From Auricularia sp. M13 (Eukaryota > Basidiomycota > Agaricomycetes > Auriculariales > Auriculariaceae): a stretch of 64,000 bases of DNA. Where the stretch lies: NCBI GenBank assembly GCA_037042915.1, contig CM073197.1, positions 1,488,001 through 1,552,000 on the forward strand. The letters run 5' to 3'. Each line of letters opens with the position of its first letter. Position 1 is the first letter of the stretch. This document shows positions 55,214 to 64,000 of the stretch, in pieces. The notes under the pieces were generated by a model. The model did not search any database. It worked only from the letters and a program-made list of their open reading frames with translations, and was not told the origin of the DNA. Made by a program: the position numbers and the translations under genes.

Positions 55214-56951
55214 ATGGTCCTTCCCTCGCTCGCTCTGCGCTGGTCTGCGCGTCGCGCACCGTTATTCTCGCGCGCAACTGTGCTGTGTGCCCGCAATAAC
55301 TCGACGGCGCGGCCAGCGGCGCTGCCAGACATCGACGTTCGTCGCGCCTTCGCCGCGGACGTCCCCGTGCGCGGACTGACGCGCTCTGCAGCCCTCCCGG
55401 TTAAAGATCACCAAGCGCACCGACCTCAAGCCGTTGCCCGAGCTCGATGGCCTCGCCTTCGGACGCGTCTTTGTGCGTGCTCGCCGTCGTCGCAGGCTCC
55501 GTGGCGTACGCCGCTCATGTGACGCCCGCAGACGGACCATATGCTCACCATCCCATGGAGCATGGATAAGGGCTGGGCAGAGCCGGAGATCATCCCCTGT
55601 ACGCGTTTCCTCTGTCGCCTCGAGAAATAGCACGCTGAACGCACGATGCGTATGTGCAGACGGCCCGCTGTGCCTGGAGCCGAGCGCGACGGTGTTCCAC
55701 TATGCGCAGACGCTGTTCGAGGGCATGAAGGCATACAAGAATGCCCAGGGAGCCATCACCCTCTTCCGCCCGGACATGAACATGAAGCGCATGAACAGCA
55801 GCGCGGAGCGCATTGCGCTGCCGGTACGTGTGTCATTTAGCCCTCATCTATTCTCACGAAATACCGCGAACAGACATTCAACGGGAACGCGCTTCTCGAC
55901 CTTATCAAGACGCTCATCCGGCTCGACGCCCACTGGATACCAGACAGGCCAGGCTATTCGTTGTATATTCGCCCAACGCTCAGTGCGCATCCTTCCTAAT
56001 TGTCAGACGTTGGGCGATGCCTAAGTCTACCATGCCAGTTGGCACCCAACGCGCCATAGGCGTCAATGCGCCCGACGAAGCGTTGCTGTTTGTCATTCTT
56101 AGCCCAGTGGGCCCGTATTACAAGTCGGGATTCAAGCCTGTCGCGCTGCATGCAACGACGGAATACACACGCGCTGCTCCTGGAGGTATGCGCATGGGCC
56201 CGCTAGTCCTGCGGCATTTATCTCAATTATTATAGGTACTGGCGCGTACAAGCTCGGTGCAAACTACGCGCCGGGCGTCGTCCCGCAGCGCGAGGCTGCC
56301 GTGCACGGATACGCCCAAAATTTGTGGTTGCATGGACCGGAGCACTACCTGACCGAGGTTCGTCAATCTTACCATTCGCTTGTGCGTCGCCGGAACTCAG
56401 GCGCCCTCGTAGGTCGGCACGATGAACATGTTCGTTGCGCTGCGCAATGCGCAAGGTGGTACGTTCGGCATGTGCAGCGAGTCTCAACAACGCGTCTTAT
56501 CGGACATGCGCCTTTAGAAATCGAGCTCGTCACGCCGCCATTAGACGGCATGATCCTCCCGGGCGTCACGCGCGACTCTGTGCTGTCCATTGCACGCGAC
56601 CACGCATCCGGCAAGAAGAAATTGGACGGGCTCCCAGACAAAATTATCGTCAACGAACGCCCCATCACGATGAAGGAGGTCAAGCAGGCAGCGCAGGACG
56701 GCAGACTCGTCGAGATGTTTGGCACCGGTGCGCCTCGAATTGCCCGCTCAATGCTGTCACTGATCGCTCATGACTGCACATTAGGCACTGCTGCCATTAT
56801 CTCGCCAGTCGACAAGATTGGGTACGAAGGGAAGGATCTGGCTATCCCCACCGGCCCAGATGGCTTGGGCCCGCTCTCCAAGACCATCCTCGCAGAGATC
56901 CAGGGCAGGCAGAGGGGCGAAATCCCGTCTGACTGGAGCGTCGTATTGTAG
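55214..56951 (+). CDS. Branched-chain-amino-acid aminotransferase, mitochondrial type
   Basis: PLP enzyme that interconverts Leu/Ile/Val and their 2-oxo acids. The ATG at 55214 starts an Arg-rich presequence ([20 protein letters not shown]). Exons joined by GT-AG introns give [20 protein letters not shown], then [20 protein letters not shown] and [20 protein letters not shown]. They continue [59 protein letters not shown] with the PLP-binding Lys in [29 protein letters not shown], and [20 protein letters not shown]. Later come [20 protein letters not shown] and VEMFGTG, then [20 protein letters not shown]. It ends [10 protein letters not shown] at 56951. All class IV aminotransferase signatures are present and about nine introns split it. 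Confidence 0.93.
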
Positions 56952-57216
56952 TCGATATAATAGGGTAATAAGTAGCGTAGTAGACGCAACACAAGCGACC
57001 AATTACTTTTTTTGCGTACGGCAACATCGTCCCTGTGCCTCCCTCCCCCAGCATATCATTTTGAGCAAAGCGGCAGGCAGGAGTAGGTAGTACGACAAAT
57101 ATAAAAGCAGGAGCAGGAGCAGCAGCAAACAGCAATTTACAGTCCAGACAGGGCAATATACACACAGAGCTATACATGCAGCAAGATGCAGTTTGTTCTC
57201 GAGGTCGTGCGGCGGT

Positions 57217-59717
57217 TCATCGTCTTCGGCGACGGTCGTCTTCGTCGTCCCAATCGTCGTCGTGCATACGCCGCAGATCGTCATCGTCGTCGTCGTCGTC
57301 GCGTCTGGGTGAGCGTGCTCCCGACGACTCCTTCATAAGCGTGTCCTCGGGACCATCCATTTGCGACTCGCTCGAAGCCGCTGGCGCTGCGCTTCCCGAA
57401 GCTTCGGAGTACCATGCAACCTCGACAGAGCCGATACCAGTGATATTACTAGGTTTCGCAAACGCCTGCGGGGGTGTGTGGTTAGCATATCCACTGCTAT
57501 GAGGGATGGGAATCCAAGCACGTACCGATTCTGCGAAAGAACGGCTGGTGAACGAGACGAGAACATCGCCAGATGGCAACAAGCTTGCGGACTCGACTTG
57601 GCCCATCGTGTCATACCAGCTACGCACGGTCTGAAGGGCTTCTTCGCTGCCGGGCGTGCCCTTGACCAAGAGCTTCCTTGGGCGGTTGTCGAGCGTCATA
57701 TTGCGTATGACCGCCGCCCCACGGCCGCGATAATATCCGCGAGCGCCTCTGCCCCGGCCGCGATATCCGCGGAAGGATGTGCTGGGGTATGTTGAGGCAG
57801 AGGGGTCTGTGATTCCCAAGCTGGCAGCCTGTAAGGAAAAAACCCAAGTCAGCTCATCAATTCCTGTTGATAAAATGTCCAACTCGCCTCCTCCCGCAAC
57901 TTCGCCAACTTCGCCTTCAGGGCCTCCGTCGTGGAGCTCGATCCCTCGGCTTCGGTCCCGGCAGCAGCTATCTCGAGCTCCTTGTCCAACAGTTCCTTCT
58001 TCTTCAGCTCAGCATCCACAGCCGGCGCAGGCGCAGCAGGCTCGCTCTTCATCTCGTCCTTCAGCTGCCGCAACCGTGCCATGATTTGCTGTTTCTCCTC
58101 CGCAGACGAAGCAGAGGAATACCGCGCCATGAGGGTCTTTTGCTCGGCGATTTGCCGCTCCAGTAATTGCTGCTTTGAAGCGAGCGCGGCCGTATCGATA
58201 GGCTTCTTTTTCGGAGTTGGAGCAACAGTAGCAGCAGCAGCAACTGGAGGAGTAGAACCATTGGTTGCGTCCCCGGAAGGAGCATCCTTGCTGGCAATAT
58301 TGGAGATGAGCGGTGCGGATGCCTCGAGCATCTTCTGGCCGGCAGCACCGTGACCAGCCATTGGCCTGTGCCAAAACACCTTGACGAAGCGGTTGTTGAA
58401 AACAGCATCCTCTGATTTCCAGGCAGCGTGTGCCTCGTTTGGGGTAGCGAAGCTGACAAGGGCTTTCGAGCCCTTAGCGTCGATAGCGACATTTGTCACG
58501 GTACCGAAGCGCTTGAACCACGCGTTGACACCTTCCAGAGACAGGTGCTCGGTCGGAATTTTCTCCACGACAAGCGTTTTGTTCTCGCCTTTGCGCGGAC
58601 CGCGGGCATTAGCAGAGCCATCGTCGAAATTCTGCGCGCCGGCGAACGTTCCTCGCTGTGCATCGGCAGGTTGTGGCTGACGACGCATACCGCCGTTATG
58701 TGGCCGTGAGCGAGCGTCTGGTGCGCCTTCAGGGCGAGGTGTGAGATCCTGGATGACCTCGCCGAGGGGGTGGCGGTTGCCCATGTCCATCTGGGCCTGT
58801 GTGGGGTCGTACGCTGCCGCCATGGCAAACGGCATCCCAAACTGTCCGCCCATAGGAATAAACGGCATCCCCGGCGGCGCGCCGGGAGGCCCACCATATG
58901 GCATATGCGGCACCACGGCGTCGTTGCCGTGGCTGTAGGGGCAGAGCGCGCCGCGCGCACAATACCCAAGGTCTTAGCCACAAGTCAATGTTAAAGTCTG
59001 GAACCAGGCATGTATTATACGCACTGTGATAGTCCCTGCACATTCCTCTTCGCGGACCGCGCTGGGACATGTCGTTTTGTTGACGTCCGTTGGAGCCGCC
59101 GTTCGAGTAGCCACCGCGTCCACCCTGAGGCGGAGGCGCGCCTCCCCTCCAGGCTCCGCCGTTGTTGTGCGAGGGCCCAGGACCATATCTCGAGAAGTTT
59201 CCGTCAGCGCTGAGACGCGGACCCTTCGGCGGGGCACGCTCAAAGTCGTCGCCATCCGCGGCGCGCTTTTGACCAGCAGCAGGGGTAACGAGCGCGTCGA
59301 GGGGGATTGGAATGCCGGTATCCTCGGAGCGCATGGGAGTCGGGTCGGCCGCGTAGGGCATGTAAGATTTGGTACGGAGGGCGGCCAGGAGCTGCTCTAT
59401 GAAGGCTGGCGCCTCTGCGTGCGCAGACCGCGCGTCAGACGTGATGCTGGCAGGAGGCGCGTAGAAGCAAGCACGCACCCTGGTCAAGAAAGTCCGCCAG
59501 CTGCTTAGCGAACATGTCCCGCATCTCCGCCTCTGGCGCTTCGTGCTTGAGCAGCGCGAGCACATAATCGGCGAGCACATGCGGATCAGCATCGCAGCTG
59601 TGCCAGCCAGTCAGTACTATCTCGCGCGGCATCTAAAAATTCGGCGCACATGGGCTCCAGCGTTCTGATGAGCCATGGTCGAAGGTGCGAGACGTCCACG
59701 GGTTCTAAGTGTGGCAT
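57217..59717 (-). CDS. RBM26/RBM27-like RNA-binding protein (PWI-like, CCCH finger, RRM)
   Basis: The ATG at 59717 opens MPHLEPVDVSHLRPWLIRTL and, across an intron, SCDADPHVLADYVLALLKHE, a PWI-like N-terminal fold. After a Gly/Arg-rich region comes a CCCH zinc finger: MCRDYH joined by an intron (about 59028-58975) to NLGYCARGALCPYSHGND, with C-x8-C-x5-C-x3-H spacing. A Pro/Gly-rich stretch follows. The RRM reads KTLVVEKIPTEHLSLEGVNA, FGTVTNVAIDAKGSKALVSF and NNRFVKVFWHRP. Next is a coiled coil (KQQLLERQIAEQKTLMARYS), an Arg-Gly region (FRGYRGRGRGARGYYRGRGA) and a second RRM-like segment (RPRKLLVKGTPGSEEALQTV). It ends in a run of Asp and Arg at 57217. This order matches RBM26/27, partners of the nuclear exosome adaptor Mtr4 in animals and fission yeast. 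A nuclear RNA-surveillance role is inferred. Confidence 0.85.
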
Positions 59718-61051
59718 GAAGTCAAGTGCGGCGCGCACAAATGCAACTCCGACGGCACGTCTCTCTGCTCCTGCGAACAACACCCGCTGCAGTCCCCAAA
59801 AACAAATCCCTGTTCTACTTTATCCTGCGTGCCGGAACTATCCTGATTGAACGACATGCTCGAGTCATTGTGTTCTCTATGATCTCGATCCTTCGACGAT
59901 CCACAAGGAATGCAACGCAAGTACATCTTCTGGCTATGGCTACATTGTTAGCGCTGGATCCCCTGTGCTCACCGAGCTGCTGACTTGTTGGCCATTCCTC
60001 TTGTTCTGACAACTTGGCGCATTGTCGGGCCTGTCCTGCAAATGCAATTAACGCTGCATAGCGCATTCTGCTTTCGTTCATTTCCGTTTCCCGAGCACCC
60101 GGGTTTCGACCTGCTGCCAGCCAACCTCCGCCTTTCAGCCTGGAAGGGTCAGCTCAGGAAAATTCTCATTCCTGTGGATCTAGGGGCCGGCCGATGTGCT
60201 GAACTGCACAGAACAGGGATTCGAGACACTGGACTGTCGAACACTTTTTTCACCGAATTCTCTGCTACACCCGCAGCGTCGTAGCACACAACCATATGGT
60301 TGTTGGATATCCGATGCTAGCCGTGCAGGATATGACCCTTTCGGAAGGAGCCCTGCAGTCTGGCGCGCCCCGAACTCATCGTCCCGAAGCGTCGACTCGG
60401 AGGGCGACCCAGGTCAATATCAAGGGCCAGGCATTGCATGCTACGACAGCGCACGACTCTGAAGCCTGCGTGGTCATACTTCATCGATGTGCTACGGGCG
60501 GTATAACGAAATATACCCGTTCACAATTCGTCTCATTTGCTACTGGCCGTTCATCTGGAACCGCATGGGTTCGCCGCGGAGTATATTTGTCTTGTTTATG
60601 AGAGTTGCAGTCACTCAGGCTCAGCTGCTAGTGCCCCCAATCTCTGTAGTGGGTTGCGGGGGCTTGTGGTGCGTAATGTGACTGCTGAAAACATGATTCT
60701 GTAGCAGCTTTATAGCCACGGCGTTGTCATGAGAGGTCGCCGGATGAACACTAACCATAACTGCATAGTCACAATGGATAACCTCAAGTGTGTCAGTGTA
60801 GCTGCTGCGCATCCGGATTCCTCTTCGAGTTGTACCTGACGCGATGCGTTGCGGGTGCATTAAACACTCGAGGCTGTGAATGCGCGCATCTTGATTACGC
60901 GATGGCACTGTGCCGATAGACATTGACAAGGAACGTTGTTGAAAGTAAGTTCCTTACCAGTAAGAAAAAGTGGAAATACATTTGTCATGGGGAGAACGTG
61001 TGCACGCGCCGCATTTCGCCGGCAACGCTCTTTGAACTCGTTCGTCTCTTT
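59718..61051. other. Intergenic or unresolved 5' region, no gene clearly seen
   Basis: About 1.3 kb upstream of the single-pass membrane protein. It may contain its missing 5' exons, since that protein lacks a leader at its only in-frame ATG. I could not link any frame here to it with convincing splice sites. Short frames at 60196-60462 and 60296-60601 show no domain. Confidence 0.35.
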
Positions 61052-62841
61052 ATGCCGCCGCCGCCCGTCGAGGGCCCGCAGTCGCCGTCGCCGACGCCGT
61101 CGGGCTCGCGGCCGGCGCAGACGCAGACGCGACCAGGCTCGTCAAGGCCGCAGTCGCAGCCACAGTCGAGGCCTACTCAGACACAGTCTCAGTCGCCATC
61201 ACAGTCTCTTACTACGCTCCCGCCGTCCTCTTCGACGCCGGCCAGCCAGTCACTCTCTACACCCCCACTGCCATCCGCGCCCCCGGTTGAAACGCTCAGC
61301 CAGAGCCCCAGCGCTCAGTCCACTCCTTCGCATTCTTCGTTCGCAGCAGCAGGTCCCACTGCTGTGAGCGCCGCATCTAGCAACACCCCAGTCTCTACGA
61401 CGACGATAGCCGGCGCCGCTGCTGGCGGAGCAGTTGTCGTCGTCGCGCTTCTTGGCTGGTATTTCTACCGGCGGAGACAGCGTAAACGGGCGTCTGTGCC
61501 GCCTCCGCGCCCGTTCTCGACATGGGTAAACGACAGGAACACGCGCGGGCAGACCCTGTATGACGCCTCAGACGCCGATCCATATGCCATGGCGTCGCTG
61601 TACCGCCTGCCGCCGTCGGCCGCCCAGTCGGGCTCGTCCAGCATCAAGGCTAGCCCCATCTCGGAAACCGCGCCAACCAACTACTTGTCCCTCCCCGCTC
61701 ATGGTCGCACACCAACGGACCTAAGCAACGATAGCTGGATCGGCGCAGGCACTCCCAGCACCGCAACTTCCACCCTTCCCCTCATCAGCCCGGCCTCGAC
61801 TGATGGCGCTGATACACATGGGCCTTTCGCGGCAGCGCTCCAACATCAGCCTTCGCGTCGCTCCGTGTCGTCTAGTCGCGATTCACCGGCACCATCGCTT
61901 TTGAGCGGCTCGCCGGCGCCCACACCGCCGCCGGGCGACATGTCACATGTCTCGCCTTTCGCGGGCGGTTCCTCGCGCTCGCCATCTATCCATTCATCTT
62001 CGCGAAGCAGCATGCGCCGGGTGTCTACTGCGCCGCCCCGGCCTGTCTCTTACGCGCCGTCCATGGCGCCCTCGCGACATTCCATCTATTCGGCGTCTGC
62101 GTCTACGATTCGCGGTGCGCCGCATCAGCCGCACAACCGTATCGACATCGTACTGCCGCGCCCTTACAACCCGAGACATTTGTGCCCGTAGCGCCCTTCA
62201 TGTCAAGTCACTCACGTACAGGCTCTGATCGTTCCCGAATGAGCATGGGCGCGATGAGCACGTTTACTCACGGACAGGCTTGGCGGGATGACAGCCCAAG
62301 TAGAGAAGGTTTGTTCAATCGCTGTCATATTGTAACTAAAACGCTAACGACGTGTAGGTTCTATTGCCGACGATGTAATGTCTGTGAGATCGCAAAGGTC
62401 TACGGCAACGATATCCGCCTCGGCCCAGGCACCTCTCTACGATCCTCGATATCCCCAATCCTGACTGCGCTTCCTCCAGTGCCTCCGCTCCCTGCGTCAG
62501 TCACTCGGTCATCCTCTCCGGCTTCGCCAGCGAAGGAGTCGCGTTCTAACACTCCACGTCCCAATACTAGCACCACTATCGCGAGCCTCACTGACGCCCT
62601 TGGCCTTTCTGGCACCGTTACGCCGACGTCCGCTGGGACGAGAACACCTGTTCTGCCTTCGCCTTCGGCGGCTAGCATATCGACGGCGGAGTACAGCACG
62701 CCTCTCGGCTCCCCAGACATGCTGGACATCAGAGCTCCGCATGCTATCCTACCTCCTAGGATGTCGCTGGAAGAGCTCGCTGCTGCCGCGGTTGATACTC
62801 TGCTCGCGGGACCGCCCCAGCAACAGCAGCAACGCACATAG
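61052..62841 (+). CDS. Ser/Thr/Pro-rich single-pass membrane protein, 5' end unresolved, one frame break
   Basis: The first in-frame ATG (61052, MPPPPVEGPQSPSPTPSGSR) gives no signal peptide, so an upstream exon with an ectodomain is likely missing. A Ser/Gln/Pro-rich stalk leads to the membrane helix (IAGAAAGGAVVVVALLGWYF, then YRRRQRKR), with positive residues on the cytosolic side. The cytosolic tail has SYAPSMAPSRHSIYSASAS and RIDIVLPRP. At about 62157-62160 the frame changes: the next sensible sequence is QPETFVPVAPFMSSHSRTGS in another frame. Reading CTGCCG-CGCCC with one extra G would restore IVLPAPLQPETF, a motif common in this fungal membrane-protein type. After an intron (about 62310-62357) the tail ends at 62841 with a Gln run. 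As printed the frame stops at 62191. Possibly a surface sensor or mucin-like protein; function unknown. Confidence 0.6.
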
Positions 62842-63258
62842 CCCATGTTATTCTTTCCAGGATCCTAGCAGCGGTTTCGGGCTGAACACGGTCTCCTACA
62901 CTAGGTGTTACCGTGCTCTATGCCGACGTTCTTTCATTCTCTGCTAAATCCGGATGGATGTGAGCTTACATTTTTATCTACGGCACGCTCATGTTTTATA
63001 AGCTGTCTATCTTCTGCTTCTCCAGAGACGGTTGGTTTCTTTACCCCTGCGTGTGCTCCTGTACAGTTAGACCTGCCTACTAGTAGTATTAGGTACAGAC
63101 AGAATGTCGCATGACAATGCTGGAAATATTTGGAGCTCTTGAAGACATCGTGTGTATGCTTGGAAGCTCGGAACGCCCGTCGGAACATACTTGAACCAGG
63201 TCATGCGTCCAATGTTGCCGACGTTAGTTGCTCTGCGACACTCAGTCGCTCGCCCACC
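62842..63258. other. Intergenic region upstream of thiolase
   Basis: About 420 bases with no gene seen. It would hold the 3' UTR of the membrane protein and the thiolase promoter. Confidence 0.4.
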
Positions 63259-64000
63259 ATGTTGAAACTTGCGCGTCAAGGACTCACGGCTGCTCAGCTT
63301 ACGCGACGCTATGCACATACACACTCGGCGGCGGCACAGGCTCTGATGAAGAAGAACCCTGAGGATGTGGTCATTACCTTCGCGAAACGGAGCGCAATGG
63401 GACGCGCTAAGAAGGGACAGCTCAAGGATACGAGTGTGGACGCGCTGCTCTATGCTATGTTCGAAGTGTGTGCGTCGCCAATCTGCTTTGTTCGGGCTCT
63501 GAGACTCGCGCAGAGGACGCTCGCTCAGACCAAGCTCGACCCAAGCACCATAGATGACATTTGCGTGGGTCAGCACTAACGTCGCTGCCCAGCAGCATGT
63601 TCTCAATACAGCCTTCAAGGAACGTGTCACCCGCCATCGCCGTTGTATGTTTCGCGGGCTGCAGCACTGGCGGCCGGGATACCAGCAGACGTACCCATCT
63701 CAACCGTGAACCGCCTATGCTCGTCTGGTTTAATGGCTATTCGGAGGTGCGCTGGGTCTTCTAGCATGTTTAATCAGTAGATTGATGTTGTGCCAATGGT
63801 GAAGCATCGCGAACGACATCCGGGCAGGCGAGGCTAAGCTCGGAATCGCAGTCGGCGTGGAGAGCATGTCGCTGCAGTGCGTAGAACATTGAAGACTGGA
63901 GTCTACGACCTCTGACCCGTTACAAGCCCACGTCCCACACCGCAGGTATCGGCCACTGTCGGTGCAAATGCGGTTGCGGACGATTGCATTCAGGTAAGGT
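63259..64000 (+). CDS. 3-ketoacyl-CoA / acetyl-CoA thiolase, 5' part
   Basis: Thiolase that cleaves 3-ketoacyl-CoA or condenses acetyl-CoA. The gene runs off the window. The ATG at 63259 gives MLKLARQGLTAAQLTRRYAH, an Arg-containing start compatible with a mitochondrial presequence or peroxisomal PTS2-like leader. Then follow KNPEDVVITFAKRSAMGRAK, KGQLKDTSVDALLYAMFE, an intron, and RTLAQTKLDPSTIDDICVG. After another intron, PPSPLYVSRAAALAAGIPAD is followed by the active-site region VPISTVNRLCSSGLMAI, where Cys is the acyl-accepting nucleophile. Then, across a further intron, IANDIRAGEAKLGIAVGVES and MSLQ. The last visible exon reads NAVADDCIQ and ends at a gtaagg donor at the window edge. Peroxisomal Pot1-type is most likely, but the C-terminal half is not visible. 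Confidence 0.83.

Noticed and set aside
57270-57310. (cgt)n trinucleotide run
   Set aside because: It encodes the poly-Asp tail of the RBM26/27-like protein on the minus strand.

Overview
The window looks like a gene-dense stretch of a basidiomycete nuclear genome, most likely an Agaricomycete. Nearly every gene is broken by short GT-AG introns of about 45-65 bases. Intergenic gaps are often under 150 bases, coding sequence is GC-rich, and the protein families are fungal (X325/BIM1-like copper proteins, fungal Ctr transporters, Mph1/FANCM, Vam7, Atg16, BET/Bdf1). I can support about 30 protein genes. I saw no rRNA, tRNA, CRISPR array or transposable element. Start and stop positions are given for the whole spliced gene, and splice sites were placed by eye.

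Layout. 1-5 kb: a Rap1-like BRCT protein, complex I subunit NDUFA11, a TFC7-like histidine phosphatase and an MMTAG2 homologue. 6-12.5 kb: a small membrane protein, signal peptidase subunit SPC3 and a secreted GH31 alpha-glucosidase. 12.9-16 kb: a mitochondrial S10 ribosomal protein apparently carrying a long tandem-repeat extension, divergent from frataxin. 16-21.6 kb: two paralogous kelch-type genes flanking an N-acyl-D-amino-acid deacylase. 21.9-31 kb: BET bromodomain protein, WDR70, a nuclear-looking hypothetical protein, a GPATCH8-like G-patch/zinc-finger/RS protein and a mitochondrial rhodanese. 32.2-36.3 kb: Ctr copper transporter, BIM1/X325-like GPI protein and FRE metalloreductase, all on the plus strand. 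36.4-49.7 kb: Vam7, a two-helix membrane protein, Mph1/FANCM, a mitochondrial-looking trypsin-fold protease, a secreted DJ-1/PfpI protein and an arrestin. 50-64 kb: a PXA-domain protein, 6-phosphogluconolactonase, Ypt7/Rab7, Atg16, a branched-chain aminotransferase, an RBM26/27-like RNA-binding protein, a Ser/Pro-rich single-pass membrane protein and the 5' part of a thiolase.

The most interesting block is 32.2-36.3 kb. Reduction of Cu(II) by FRE, extracellular copper capture by the BIM1-like protein and import of Cu(I) by Ctr would form one surface copper-acquisition route, here encoded side by side. The second is the S10 gene: eight degenerate repeats with a GDTSHLS core lie between a mitochondrial presequence and the S10 domain and can be joined in frame by one plausible GC-AG intron. 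Three otherwise well-conserved genes (MMTAG2, 6-phosphogluconolactonase, the 61-62.8 kb membrane protein) each show a one-base frame break of the same sign in GC-rich sequence. This suggests consensus errors rather than gene death.
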